From Bacteroidota bacterium (GTDB taxonomy: Bacteria; Bacteroidota; Bacteroidia; Sphingobacteriales; Sphingobacteriaceae): a DNA stretch of 64,000 nucleotides. Shown here piece after piece: positions 18,921-30,272 of this stretch (within the stretch, counting starts at the first letter, position 1; each line of letters opens with the position of its first letter). Both the position numbers and the translations under genes were made by a program. Location: contig JABDGE010000007.1 of NCBI GenBank assembly GCA_013286235.1, positions 1 to 64,000 of the forward strand, given 5' to 3'. The notes under the pieces were generated by a model. It was not told where the DNA came from. It did not search any database and saw nothing but the letters and a program-made list of their open reading frames with translations.

Positions 18921-20093
18921 TTACTTAGGCTGTGCAGGCCGCGTTTTTGCCTGTACACCTGCCGGCGGTGTGCTTTTTTCCCCATTACCCGCAGTTGCCG
19001 CAGGGTTGCCCAGAGTTATCTTACCACCGTCGCGCAAACGCTGAAAACCATCCGTGATAACTTTATCGCCTGCCTCGATCCCCGACATCACCACTACATT
19101 TGTCCCTATGCGCGGGCCTAATTTTACTTTATGCTGTTTGGCGATCGTATCCAGCGAAACAAACACAAAAAACTCACCCATCTGCTCGGTGACCGCTTTA
19201 GCAGGTATTTGCACCCGTTGCCCCGATTCGCTGTTTAAAACTTCCAGTACGCAGCTCATCCCGTCCTTTAACTGGTCGTTATCATTTTCAAATTGTATGC
19301 GTACTTTAATAGTTCCCGTGCCGCTGGCTACTCCCCTGTCAATTGCCAGCACCTTGCCGTGCTGGCTATATTCCGCGCCATCAGGCAACTGCAGCCTGAA
19401 GGTGGAGTCGGTGTTGTGCTGCTGGAGTTTATAAAACCGGTTGATATCCTCTTCATTGATCACCACGTCAACGCCTATCGGATGCTCACTTGATATCGTG
19501 TTCAAAAGCGTGGTGCCTGGTGTTACCTGGGCGCCCATCCGCACCTGCGAAATGCCGATCCGGCCGGTAAAAGGCGCGGTGATTATCGAATAGGAAAGAT
19601 CAGTCTTAGCCGACAGTATAGCAGCTTTAGCGACGGCTACCTGGGCTTTACTGCTCTCGTAATCGGCCTGGGCCTGGTCAACAGTCTGGCGGGCAACTGC
19701 GTCGTTTTGCAACAGCATGGTATACCTGTCGATGTCTTTCTGGGCCTTGACAAGATTTGCATTGGCGCTTTGGAGGTTCGCCTCGGCCTGCTGGTAAGCG
19801 GCCTCGTACTTGCGGCGGTCAATTTCGTAAAGCTCTTTGCCCTGGGAGACTACATCACCGTCCTTAAAAAATATGCCCGTAATAAAACCAGCCACTTCGC
19901 TCCGCAGCTCTGTCGTGTTGACCGCTACTACCGTCCCCTGGTATTGGTCGTAGTAAATAGCCTCGGCTACCTTAGCAGTGGCAACGCTCACCGGCGTCGG
20001 CGGCAGGGCGACAGGCGTTTTTGGCTGTTGATGGCATGATGCAGCGACTAATAACAACAGCGGGCCGGAAAGAAATATATTTCTTGCTCTCAT
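18921..20093 (-). CDS. RND efflux periplasmic adaptor subunit
   Basis: Lipoprotein-like N-terminus (LLLVAASCHQQ), membrane-fusion protein architecture. Confidence 0.93.
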   Translation of the reverse strand: MRARNIFLSGPLLLLVAASCHQQPKTPVALPPTPVSVATAKVAEAIYYDQYQGTVVAVNTTELRSEVAGFITGIFFKDGDVVSQGKELYEIDRRKYEAAYQQAEANLQSANANLVKAQKDIDRYTMLLQNDAVARQTVDQAQADYESSKAQVAVAKAAILSAKTDLSYSIITAPFTGRIGISQVRMGAQVTPGTTLLNTISSEHPIGVDVVINEEDINRFYKLQQHNTDSTFRLQLPDGAEYSQHGKVLAIDRGVASGTGTIKVRIQFENDNDQLKDGMSCVLEVLNSESGQRVQIPAKAVTEQMGEFFVFVSLDTIAKQHKVKLGPRIGTNVVVMSGIEAGDKVITDGFQRLRDGGKITLGNPAATAGNGEKSTPPAGVQAKTRPAQPK

Positions 20094-20101
20094 AGTCTGA
20101 T

Positions 20102-21427
20102 TTAGGGGACGTTTAATGTTCCAAGCGCTTTTTCAAGGTCGATCTTGCTCGAAAGCAATTGAAAGAGCGCATTATAGTAATTCAATTCAGCAGTGCGGAG
20201 ATCCGACTGCGCTACAATCACATCGAGGTAGGTTTTTATACCCTCGCGGTATTGAAAGCTAACCACCTTGTACACATCTTTGGCCAGGCCTACGTTTTCT
20301 TTCAGCAGGCGCCAGTTGGTATAATTACTCTTGTAAGCCGCCAGCGCCTGTACATATTCGGTGTTGATGGTATTTTCGGTATTTTCAATATCAAGGTCTG
20401 TCCGGTCAACTTGTAAACGGGCCTTGCTCAGGTTTTGCAGGCGTTTGGTACCTGTAAAAATCGGTATATTGAGCGACAACCCGGCATAAGCATTTGGGAT
20501 TGATGAATTATATAAGGTAGAAATGTTATTACCGAGAAAATACCATGTGTAGTTGCCCTGGGCCGACAATGAGGGCAGGAACCCCCATTTGTAATAGCTT
20601 ACGTTCAAATTTTCAAGGTTCTTTTGTGTACCGAGTAGTTTGTATTCTATCCGGTTATTGACATCCAGCGCTTGCAGCGTATCGATAGTCGATTCAGTTT
20701 CGTAACGTGTGCTGTCATAGGACAGCGTTAGGTTGCGGGTCCGCGATATCCCCATGATCTGCTTCAGGTAAGCCAGTTTGCTGTTGATGGCCTCGGCGGT
20801 TTCCTTGCGGCTGGCCAGCGAATTATTTAACGAGATGGTGGCCTGTTTATAGTCTGTTTTATCAACCACACCCGCCTGGTAGCGGCTATAGGCATCTTTC
20901 AGGCTTCGTTGCAGCCGTACCACATCCTCATTTAATATGTCAAGCTGTTTTTGTGATAGCAGCACGTCGAAAAATGCCTTGCTGACATCCGACACCACGT
21001 TGATCTGGCTGCTGATGGTGTTTTGCTTATAATAAAGGCGGGAATATTTAGCCGCCTTAGCAGCCTCAATCACGTCGTTATCATAAATCACCTGGTTCAG
21101 CTGCAAACCAAGGGCCGAATATTCGGACAGGTCCGCGCCTGAGGCCAATGCGGCAGGATCGGCTTCAGCAGCGGCTGGGAGGCCTTTAAAATAATGCTGG
21201 TAAACGTCGGCACTGCTCACCTGAGGGAGCCAGTCGGCCAGTCCTATCCTGATGTTTTTTTCATTTATTTGCTCGTCAATGGTTGCCTGGCGTACGGCGG
21301 GTTGGTTCCTTAACGCGTAGGTCACACAGTCTTTCAAGGTAACAGCGGTGTCGGCGGTTTGCGCGAGCAGAACCCCCGGAGAAGCCGCGAAAAGAATGGC
21401 TATAAAAAAGTGTAAAGTTTTCCTCAT
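20102..21427 (-). CDS. TolC family outer-membrane efflux protein
   Basis: Signal peptide, TolC-like coiled-coil repeats, adjacent to RND/MFP genes. Confidence 0.92.
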   Translation of the reverse strand: MRKTLHFFIAILFAASPGVLLAQTADTAVTLKDCVTYALRNQPAVRQATIDEQINEKNIRIGLADWLPQVSSADVYQHYFKGLPAAAEADPAALASGADLSEYSALGLQLNQVIYDNDVIEAAKAAKYSRLYYKQNTISSQINVVSDVSKAFFDVLLSQKQLDILNEDVVRLQRSLKDAYSRYQAGVVDKTDYKQATISLNNSLASRKETAEAINSKLAYLKQIMGISRTRNLTLSYDSTRYETESTIDTLQALDVNNRIEYKLLGTQKNLENLNVSYYKWGFLPSLSAQGNYTWYFLGNNISTLYNSSIPNAYAGLSLNIPIFTGTKRLQNLSKARLQVDRTDLDIENTENTINTEYVQALAAYKSNYTNWRLLKENVGLAKDVYKVVSFQYREGIKTYLDVIVAQSDLRTAELNYYNALFQLLSSKIDLEKALGTLNVP

Positions 21428-21771
21428 CTTTGTGTCCGCTATGTCTTAGGGCAAAATGGAAGAGTTGCGGTTGTTAAATACATTTTTAAGAAAAAAATTT
21501 TATTAACAACTGCTAATATGTTATATTTAAATTTCAATTAGAACCATAAATAAAATTTTTACTTAAGGGTGTCAAAAAAGCAGTAAAGGGCGTTGTTGTT
21601 GAAGCTTTCCAGAAAAAAATTAAAATTTCTGTAGCGAAATAACTAAAAAATTTAATTAATTTGCCTTACGGGAGCGGGTGTACTCCTGTTGTTGTTCAAA
21701 AAATTTACACTCCAAATAACAAGTTATAGCCTAATTCATGCTATTTTTACAAAAAGTTTAAGCAGTGTTAA

Positions 21772-22980
<1,209 letters not shown>

Positions 22981-23096
22981 ACCGGTCCCCTTTTTGGCGG
23001 ACGCACTTATAAACAAAAAATAGAATAGCTAAACACGACGGGCATTGCTTTTTCCCGTCCTGTTTAGCTATTTTTAAATCTACGGCACCATACTTC

Positions 23097-24215
23097 ATGA
23101 AAAAAATTATTTCTGTCAATACTAAAAAGGAACTCGAAGCATTCATTGATTTTCCCCACGATCTTTATAAGGACGATCCGAACTATGTTCCAGAATTATT
23201 CATTGCCCAACGAGACCTTTTAACTACCCATCCTTTTCACAAGCACAATTCGCTGCAGGCTTTTTTGGCTTATGATGACGGTAAGGTAACAGGCAGGATT
23301 GCGGCCATAATGAACAATGCCCACAATGAATTTAATAAGGTAAACGATGGCTTTTGGGGATTTTTTGATTGCGTCAACGACCAGGAAACAGCCAATATGC
23401 TTTTTGATACGGCCGACAAATGGCTAAAGGGCAAGGGCGTAGACCAAAAATTTATCGGGCCTGTAAATTTCTCAACCAATGAAGCCTGCGGCCTGCTGGT
23501 CAAAGGATTTGATAGTCCGCCAGTGTTGATGATGACCTACAATTACCCCTACTACATCGATTTAATTGAAAATGCTGGCTTCAAAAAGCAGATAGACATG
23601 ATCGCCTGGCACTGGGAAGGAGAAAGCTACAGCGACCGCTCGGTGAAACTGCTCGACAGGTTATTGGAGCGGTTAAAGCGGAGTGGCGTAGTTATCCGTA
23701 AGGTAAACCTTAAAAAATTTAAGGAAGAAGCGGCCAGGCTGCGCGAGGTTTACAATTCGGCCTGGGATCAAAATACAGGTTTCGTGCCGTTAACCGATGA
23801 TGAATTCGACTACTTAGCCAAGGACCTTAAGCTGATTTTGGATACGGATTTCGCACTTGTTGCCGAACACGAGGGAAAGCTGGTAGGCTTTGGGATAGCC
23901 CTGCCCAATTATAATGAGATATTCAAAACCATTAAAAGAGGCCGGCTGCTGCCAACCGGCATATTAAAGCTGCTGTTTAATAAAAAGAAAATAAAAGGCA
24001 TCCGTATTTACGCCCTGGGCGTGATAGACGGTTATCGTAAAATGGGCATCGAGGCCTGTTTGTACGCTACTATTATAAAAGAGTACAAGCGAAAGGGCTA
24101 TACCAATGCCGAAGCGGGTTGGACACTTGAGAATAATACGCTGATCAACGAAGCCATCAAAGCCATTAACGGCGATCCTTACAAAACGTACCGGCTGTAC
24201 GAAAAGCAGATATGA
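23097..24215 (+). CDS. GNAT-family protein, candidate bacterial ceramide synthase
   Basis: FPHDLYKDDPNYVPEL..; overlaps next gene by 4 bp and follows spt, as in bacterial sphingolipid loci. Confidence 0.75.
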   Translation: MKKIISVNTKKELEAFIDFPHDLYKDDPNYVPELFIAQRDLLTTHPFHKHNSLQAFLAYDDGKVTGRIAAIMNNAHNEFNKVNDGFWGFFDCVNDQETANMLFDTADKWLKGKGVDQKFIGPVNFSTNEACGLLVKGFDSPPVLMMTYNYPYYIDLIENAGFKKQIDMIAWHWEGESYSDRSVKLLDRLLERLKRSGVVIRKVNLKKFKEEAARLREVYNSAWDQNTGFVPLTDDEFDYLAKDLKLILDTDFALVAEHEGKLVGFGIALPNYNEIFKTIKRGRLLPTGILKLLFNKKKIKGIRIYALGVIDGYRKMGIEACLYATIIKEYKRKGYTNAEAGWTLENNTLINEAIKAINGDPYKTYRLYEKQI

Positions 24216-25198
24216 AGGAACGATTACTGATCACCGGGGCGAGTGGTTTTATCGGGTACCATTTAATTGAAGAAGCTTTAAAAAACAACCTGGAGGTATA
24301 CGCTGCGGTGAGAAAAAGCAGCAGGACCGATCATTTGTCGGGTTTTAACATTAACTACACTTTTCCCGATTTTACCAGTATCCGTGCTCTTAAAGAAGAA
24401 CTGGCAAAAAACAAATACGACTATGTTATTCATGCAGCGGGCATTACAAAGGCCCTGTCACAACAGGAATATAACGACATTAATGCCGGCTACACCCATA
24501 ACCTGGCGGCCGCGGCGCTGGAAAGCGGAACAAAACTCAAAAAGTTTGTGTTGATTGGCAGCCTTGCGGCAGTAGGGCCGCTTAACAACATCGACAGTAT
24601 TATCGACGGGCACACCATCCCCCACCCCGTAACAGCTTATGGTAAAAGCAAACTAAAGGCCGAAGATGAGCTTAAAGCGATCCGTGGCTTAAATTATACC
24701 ATTTTAAGGCCGACAGGCGTGTATGGGCCGCGGGATAAGGATATTTTTATTTTTTTTAAACAGGTCGCCAGGGGTATTGAACCCTATATCGGCCGTATGG
24801 ATCAAAAATTCAGCTTTTTGTATGTAACCGACCTGGCAAGGGCGGCCGTCCACTCGCTTTATCACGGGGGTCAAAAAACATATACGCTGTCGGACGGAAA
24901 GGCATACGACCGTTATGCATTAGCTACTTACATCAAAGATGCGCTGGAAGTTAAAACTGTAAAATTTCATTTACCGGTAAACTTTGTAAAAAGTATAGCC
25001 TACCTTTCCCAAAAATACAGTTCTTTGAGCAATAAAGCAGCAACGCTGAACGTGGAAAAGCTAAATGAACTGATGGCTGTGAACTGGGATTGTGATATTG
25101 AACCCGCCATAGCCGATCTCGGTTTTTCGCCGGAATATGATTTGGCAGCCGGCGTCGCCGAAACAATTAAATGGTATAAAACAAATAAATGGCTTTAG
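24212..25198 (+). CDS. NAD-dependent epimerase/dehydratase, candidate ceramide/3-ketosphinganine reductase (CerR-like)
   Basis: TGASGFIGYHLIEEAL; YGKSKLKAE; context after spt and GNAT. Confidence 0.78.
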   Translation: MKERLLITGASGFIGYHLIEEALKNNLEVYAAVRKSSRTDHLSGFNINYTFPDFTSIRALKEELAKNKYDYVIHAAGITKALSQQEYNDINAGYTHNLAAAALESGTKLKKFVLIGSLAAVGPLNNIDSIIDGHTIPHPVTAYGKSKLKAEDELKAIRGLNYTILRPTGVYGPRDKDIFIFFKQVARGIEPYIGRMDQKFSFLYVTDLARAAVHSLYHGGQKTYTLSDGKAYDRYALATYIKDALEVKTVKFHLPVNFVKSIAYLSQKYSSLSNKAATLNVEKLNELMAVNWDCDIEPAIADLGFSPEYDLAAGVAETIKWYKTNKWL

Positions 25199-25222
25199 CC
25201 TGCACAACAATATATTGTAATT

Positions 25223-26545
25223 ATGAAGACTACTATTCAACCTGCTGATGGCAAACTGGGTATACTGATACCCGGATTAGGCGCCGTAGCAACAACCCTG
25301 ATAGCCGGAGTTGAGGCGGTAAAAAAGGGATTATCGCAGCCAATAGGTTCGTTAACGCAAATGGGCAATATCCGCCTGGGCAAACGGACGGAAAACAGGT
25401 TTCCAAAAGTAAAGGACTTTGTTCCGCTGGCAGATCTGAACAGCATCGTTTTTGGCGGCTGGGACGTTTATTCAGACAACGTTTACGAAGCCGCGATGAA
25501 AGCCAAGGTGCTCGAGCCCGGCTTACTGAATGCGGTAAAGGCCGAACTGGAAGTTGTGGTGCCCATGAAGGCCGCTTTCGACAAAAACTACGCGAAGAAC
25601 CTAATTGCAACCCATATTAAGACGGGAACCCGGTATGAGCTTGCGCAAGCGGTAATGAATGATATCCTAACCTTTAAGGAGACACATGGCTGCGACAGGA
25701 TCGTACTGATCTGGTGCGGATCAACGGAGATCTATTATGAGGCTTCGGATATCCATCAAAGCCTCGAACAATTTGAACAGGCCCTGGCGGATGATGATAA
25801 GCGGATCTCTCCCAGCATGATCTATGCCTATTCAGCTTTAAAACTGGGCATTCCGTTTGCAAATGGCGCGCCGAATCTTACGGTTGATATTCCGGCGATG
25901 ATAGAACTGGCTAAATTAACCGACACGCCAATTGCAGGTAAGGATTTTAAAACCGGTCAAACGTTAATGAAAACTATACTTGCCCCGGGCCTTGCCGCGC
26001 GTTCGCTGGGGGTTAGGGGCTGGTTCAGCACCAATATTTTGGGTAACCGCGATGGCCTTGTGCTTGACGACCCCGACAATTTCAAAACAAAAGAAGTATC
26101 TAAATTGGGTGTTTTGGAAGATATTTTGAGGCCCGACGCCAACCCGGAGCTGTATGGAGACCTGTATCATAAAATCCGCATCGATTATTATCCGCCGCAT
26201 GGCGATAACAAGGAAAGCTGGGACAACATTGATATTTTTGGCTGGCTTGGTTATAAAATGCAGATCAAGATCAACTTCCTTTGCCGGGATTCCATTTTGG
26301 CAGCGCCTATAGCCCTTGACCTTGCCCTGTTTTCGGATCTTGCTAAACGGGCCGGTTTAAGCGGTATACAGGAATGGCTGTCGTTCTATCTCAAATCGCC
26401 TCAAACAGCTCCTGGCCTCCGTCCTGAAAACGACATTTTTAAGCAATTGATCAAACTCCAGAATACCCTGAGGCATTTGATGGGTGAAGACCTGATCACT
26501 CACCTCGGACTGGATTACTACCAGGAACTGGTGGATGCATTGTAA
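25223..26545 (+). CDS. Inositol-3-phosphate synthase (MIPS)
   Basis: LIPGLGAVATTLIAGV, CDRIVLIWCGSTEIY, GKDFKTGQTLMKT, LGNRDGLVLDDPDNFKTKEVSK. Confidence 0.93.
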   Translation: MKTTIQPADGKLGILIPGLGAVATTLIAGVEAVKKGLSQPIGSLTQMGNIRLGKRTENRFPKVKDFVPLADLNSIVFGGWDVYSDNVYEAAMKAKVLEPGLLNAVKAELEVVVPMKAAFDKNYAKNLIATHIKTGTRYELAQAVMNDILTFKETHGCDRIVLIWCGSTEIYYEASDIHQSLEQFEQALADDDKRISPSMIYAYSALKLGIPFANGAPNLTVDIPAMIELAKLTDTPIAGKDFKTGQTLMKTILAPGLAARSLGVRGWFSTNILGNRDGLVLDDPDNFKTKEVSKLGVLEDILRPDANPELYGDLYHKIRIDYYPPHGDNKESWDNIDIFGWLGYKMQIKINFLCRDSILAAPIALDLALFSDLAKRAGLSGIQEWLSFYLKSPQTAPGLRPENDIFKQLIKLQNTLRHLMGEDLITHLGLDYYQELVDAL

Positions 26546-26594
26546 TATTTAGGTGGAAGTCGGGAAGTCCGGAAGATGGAAGGAATGCGGAAGG

Positions 26595-26618
26595 CGGTCC
26601 CGATAGCTATCGGGACCG
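26595..26618. repeat. Perfect 24-bp palindrome CGGTCCCGATAGCTATCGGGACCG
   Basis: Core CCCGATAGCTATCGGG shared with other intergenic sites. Confidence 0.9.
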
Positions 26619-26677
26619 GAAGAAGCTGCGAGGGAGGTTTCGGCTAAAATAACGGTTTCAAAATCAATTTAATTTTT

Positions 26678-26910
26678 AACCACGGAGAGCGCTGAGAATG
26701 CACGGAGAACACAGGGGCTTTTGTCCCTTTACCCCTCCTAAGCTCCCCTAAATTTAGGGGAGGAGTGTTTTTCTTTAGCTTTAGTGTCATTCTGACCCAA
26801 ACATAGGAGAGCGCTGAGAATGCACGGAGAACACAGGGAAGAAATGGACAAACTATTAAGACTCTGTGGCCTCGGTGCCTCCTCCGTGAGCTCTGTGGTA
26901 AAACTTTAAA
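26678..26910. repeat. CCACGGAGAGCGCTGAGAATGCACGGAGAACACAGGG direct repeat with inverted partner CTCTGTGG..CTCCGTGAGCTCTGTGG
   Basis: GGAGAGCGCTGAGAATGCACGGAGAACACAGGG occurs at about 26684 and 26808; inverse-complement-like segment near 26862-26905. Confidence 0.85.
26743..26762. repeat. Perfect palindrome CTCCCCTAAATTTAGGGGAG
   Basis: 20-bp perfect palindrome followed by GAGTGTTTTTC; related element at 58575-58622. Confidence 0.8.
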
Positions 26911-26957
26911 GCATTAAATTATACAGAAGGGCTCTTGAAACGAACGCGTAAATAAAA

Positions 26958-27410
26958 ATGCTTTTTCATAAGATATTTTCGTCCGTCTTCGGGATAGGCT
27001 ACATCAAAGGCGGCGGCACTATAGCTGCCGCCTTTTGCTGTATTTGCTGGTACATGGCATGGTCGGGCGGCTCCCCCCCCGCTGCGTTATCGATCGTTGT
27101 CACAATTGTAATAACCCTGGCCGGGGTCTGGTCCTCCTCGGTTGTAGAAACTATATGGGGTAAGGACCCGTCAAAGGTTGTTATCGACGAAGTTTCCGGC
27201 ATGTGTGCGGGACTTCTTTTTTTACCGGTAAGTGTTAAATATTTGTTAATTGCATTTATTTTATTCAGATTGTTCGACATCGTTAAGCCGCTATACATCA
27301 GCCGGTTGGAGCTGTGGCCAAAAGGCTGGGGAATAATGTTCGATGATGTGCTCGCAGGTGTCTATACTAATATACTACTGCAGGCCGTTGTTTGGTTTAA
27401 GTTGTTTTGA
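26958..27410 (+). CDS. PgpA-like phosphatase (candidate phosphatidylinositol-phosphate phosphatase)
   Basis: GIGYIKGGGTIAA, KDPSKVVIDEVSGM, FRLFDIVKP, GWGIMFDDVLAGVYTN. Confidence 0.88.
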   Translation: MLFHKIFSSVFGIGYIKGGGTIAAAFCCICWYMAWSGGSPPAALSIVVTIVITLAGVWSSSVVETIWGKDPSKVVIDEVSGMCAGLLFLPVSVKYLLIAFILFRLFDIVKPLYISRLELWPKGWGIMFDDVLAGVYTNILLQAVVWFKLF

Positions 27411-27709
27411 TTTTAATGTCGTTTTAATGTTTTAACTGGTTTGTTGGGATTTTTGACTTTTTGACCACATTAGCCAATTGGTTTTTTTTTAGCTTTGAGC
27501 CCTGTTTAAACAAGACTAAAACAGTAAATAGAAATTATTTTTTAGTTGATTTACAGCGCTTTATGTTCAAATACCAACAAAATTGAGTGCCTTGCTTTTA
27601 CAAAAGGCAGTTTTATTAGTCTGATACAGACTTTAAAACAATTTATACCCCTATTTGCTGATACTAATGTTGCTAACGATTGATGAAAAATTGTACTTGC
27701 CGCGCTTAA

Positions 27710-30268
27710 ATGGAATTTAAATTGATTTGTCGACGGCTTAGCCTGTTTAGCTTTCTATTATTTTTTTCTTCAGTCGTGCTGGCGCAGAATACAATTGTAA
27801 CCGGTACCGTAACCGATGCTTCCAACAAAAAACCGCTTCCGTTCGTTGTAGTTGCATTTTCAGGCACTACGATTGGCAAAACCACCGACATAAATGGTAA
27901 ATATTCCTTGAACGTCCGCCTGCAGGTTACGCAGCTCCGGGTTTCATTCGTCGGCTATAAGACTGCCCTATATCCCGTTAAACCGGGTGTTACCCAAGTT
28001 ATTAACGTGAGACTGGTTCCGGTTACCAGCCAGTTGCAGGAGGTGGTTGTAAAGTCGGGTAAAAAACCAAAATACCGCAATAAAAATAACCCTGCTGTTG
28101 AATTGATCCGCCAGGTGATTGACAACAAGGAGAAAAACCGGCCCGAAAACTACGATTATGTAGAGTATGAGGAGTACGACAAAATGCAGTTTTCCCTGGT
28201 GAACGTTGCGGCCAACGCAGGCGATAAAAAACTGCTGAAGCCTTACAAATTCATGTTCGATAACCGCGACAGCACCTCTTTCCCGGGGGAGTCGCTCCTG
28301 CCGTTTTTTGTGAATGAAAAAGTTTCGCAATATTACTACCGCAAGAATCCCGAAAAAGAAAAGACGAAGACACTCGGCCAAAAAACCGTAAACTTTGGCG
28401 GCGCTATAGACGCCCAGGGCCTCGACGTATACTTTAAATATATAATTGCAAAGGTCGATATTTACGATAATAACATATTCCTGGTAGGCACCAACTTTTT
28501 AAGCCCGATTACCGGAACAGCGCCCAGTTTTTATAAATACTTTATAACGGACACCGTAACCGTTGCCAACAAGAAGTTCGTCGAACTAAGCTTTACCCCC
28601 CGCAACACGACTGACCAGCTGCTTGAAGGCAAATTATATATTTCACTTGACGGCAACTACGCGGTGGAGGGAGATCAGCTGACGGTAAACAAGCATATCA
28701 ACGTTAATTTTGTTAACAATCTGCAGGTGCGCCAGGAGTTTGAGCAAAATCCCGACGGGCGCTACCACTTGAGTAAAAGTATCGTGTTTGCCAATTTTGC
28801 CGGCAGGGCCAGCAGCAAAAAAGGCATGTTCGGGCTCAGAGAAGTCGTTTACGGTAAGTATGAGGTGAACAAGCAACGCCCTGACACCACCTATCAGCAT
28901 AACGAATTCATGGTTCCCGACGATGCAAAGCAACGCGATGACCAGTTTTGGAAGCAGAACCGCCTGGATACGCTTACCACAGCCGAGGCAAGAACCTATA
29001 AGAACGTTGACAGCCTCAGTAAAATGAAGTCCTTTCAACGCACCCTGGATTGGGCGACGTTTATCCTGGCAGGGTATAAAAACGAAGGCTGGTTTGAAAT
29101 AGGCCCTTCGAATGCTTTTTACAGTTTTAATCCTGTTGAAGGGGCAAAGCTAAGGTTCGGCGGCCGCACCACGCCCGATCTGAGCAAGCGATATTACTTT
29201 GAAAACTATATCGCATATGGCACCACCGATAAAAAGTTCAAGGGTTTTCAAAGCGCGACCTATTCACTGAACGACAAATCCATTTACCAGTTCCCCCAAA
29301 ACTACATCAGGTTTAATGTGCAATATGATACGTTTATCCCGGGGGAAAATTTCCAGTTTGTTGACGAGGACAACGTATTGCTGTCGTTTAAGCGGGGGAA
29401 TAATACCAAGTATGTTTACGACCTCAACTACAGGCTCAACTACGTACACGAATACGAAAATCACTTTTCATATAGTATAGCCTTTCAAACGCAGAACGAA
29501 TCCCCCACCGGTTCACTTTATTTCCAGGACTACAACAGCAACGGGCAGTTGCAAAATATACACAATTTGTTGTCCACGGATCTTTCAGTGGACTTACGTT
29601 ACGCGCCCAACGAACAATTTTACCAGGGGAAAATATACCGTTACCCGGTGCCGAGTAAATCACCGATATTTTACCTGAATTTCGACCAGGGCCTTTCTAA
29701 CGTTTTAGGGGGACAATACAGCTGGGAAAAACTCGAAGCCCGCATCGACAAGCGTTTTTATTTTTCGTTTTTGGGGTATGCCGATGTCACGGGTGACGCC
29801 GGGCACTTATTCGGCCAGGTACCCTACCCTCTTTTGGATATTTTCCATGCCAACCAGACTTACTCCTACCAGATCTACTCCTACAATTTAATGAATTTTC
29901 TTGAATTTGTATCTGATCATTATGAAAGCATCAGCATCGACCAGCATTTCCAGGGGTTTTTCTTTAACAAAATACCATTGTTTAAAAAATTAAAATGGCG
30001 CGAAACGGCATCATTTAAGGCGATATGGGGCGGTTTGAGCAACGAGAATAACCCGGCGCTCCATCCCTCGCTTTACCAGCTGCCGATCGCCTCGAACGGG
30101 CAACCGATTACTTATGGACTGGGCAGCACTCCTTATACAGAAGCAAGTGTAGGTATCGAAAACATTTTTAAATTTGTGCGGGTTGACCTGGTTCACCGGT
30201 TCACTTATCTCGACCACCCTGATGTGGCGCGATGGGGTATACGCACACTGGTTCAACTTAGCTTTTAA
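27710..30268 (+). CDS. DUF5686 / carboxypeptidase-regulatory-like domain outer-membrane protein
   Basis: Signal peptide, CarboxypepD_reg-like TGTVTDASNKKPLPFVVVAFSGT, large beta-barrel-like C-terminus ending in ..VQLSF. Confidence 0.85.
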   Translation: MEFKLICRRLSLFSFLLFFSSVVLAQNTIVTGTVTDASNKKPLPFVVVAFSGTTIGKTTDINGKYSLNVRLQVTQLRVSFVGYKTALYPVKPGVTQVINVRLVPVTSQLQEVVVKSGKKPKYRNKNNPAVELIRQVIDNKEKNRPENYDYVEYEEYDKMQFSLVNVAANAGDKKLLKPYKFMFDNRDSTSFPGESLLPFFVNEKVSQYYYRKNPEKEKTKTLGQKTVNFGGAIDAQGLDVYFKYIIAKVDIYDNNIFLVGTNFLSPITGTAPSFYKYFITDTVTVANKKFVELSFTPRNTTDQLLEGKLYISLDGNYAVEGDQLTVNKHINVNFVNNLQVRQEFEQNPDGRYHLSKSIVFANFAGRASSKKGMFGLREVVYGKYEVNKQRPDTTYQHNEFMVPDDAKQRDDQFWKQNRLDTLTTAEARTYKNVDSLSKMKSFQRTLDWATFILAGYKNEGWFEIGPSNAFYSFNPVEGAKLRFGGRTTPDLSKRYYFENYIAYGTTDKKFKGFQSATYSLNDKSIYQFPQNYIRFNVQYDTFIPGENFQFVDEDNVLLSFKRGNNTKYVYDLNYRLNYVHEYENHFSYSIAFQTQNESPTGSLYFQDYNSNGQLQNIHNLLSTDLSVDLRYAPNEQFYQGKIYRYPVPSKSPIFYLNFDQGLSNVLGGQYSWEKLEARIDKRFYFSFLGYADVTGDAGHLFGQVPYPLLDIFHANQTYSYQIYSYNLMNFLEFVSDHYESISIDQHFQGFFFNKIPLFKKLKWRETASFKAIWGGLSNENNPALHPSLYQLPIASNGQPITYGLGSTPYTEASVGIENIFKFVRVDLVHRFTYLDHPDVARWGIRTLVQLSF

Positions 30269-30272
30269 TATT

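Noticed and set aside
21556-21646. Short frame ..IKFLLKGVKKAVKGVVVEAFQKKIKISVAK* upstream of spt
   Set aside because: No ATG/GTG/TTG start at its beginning; looks like chance AT-rich frame.
27968-29038. Antisense ORFs 27968..28381 and 28643..29038
   Set aside because: Opposite the DUF5686 gene; no independent start or family evidence.
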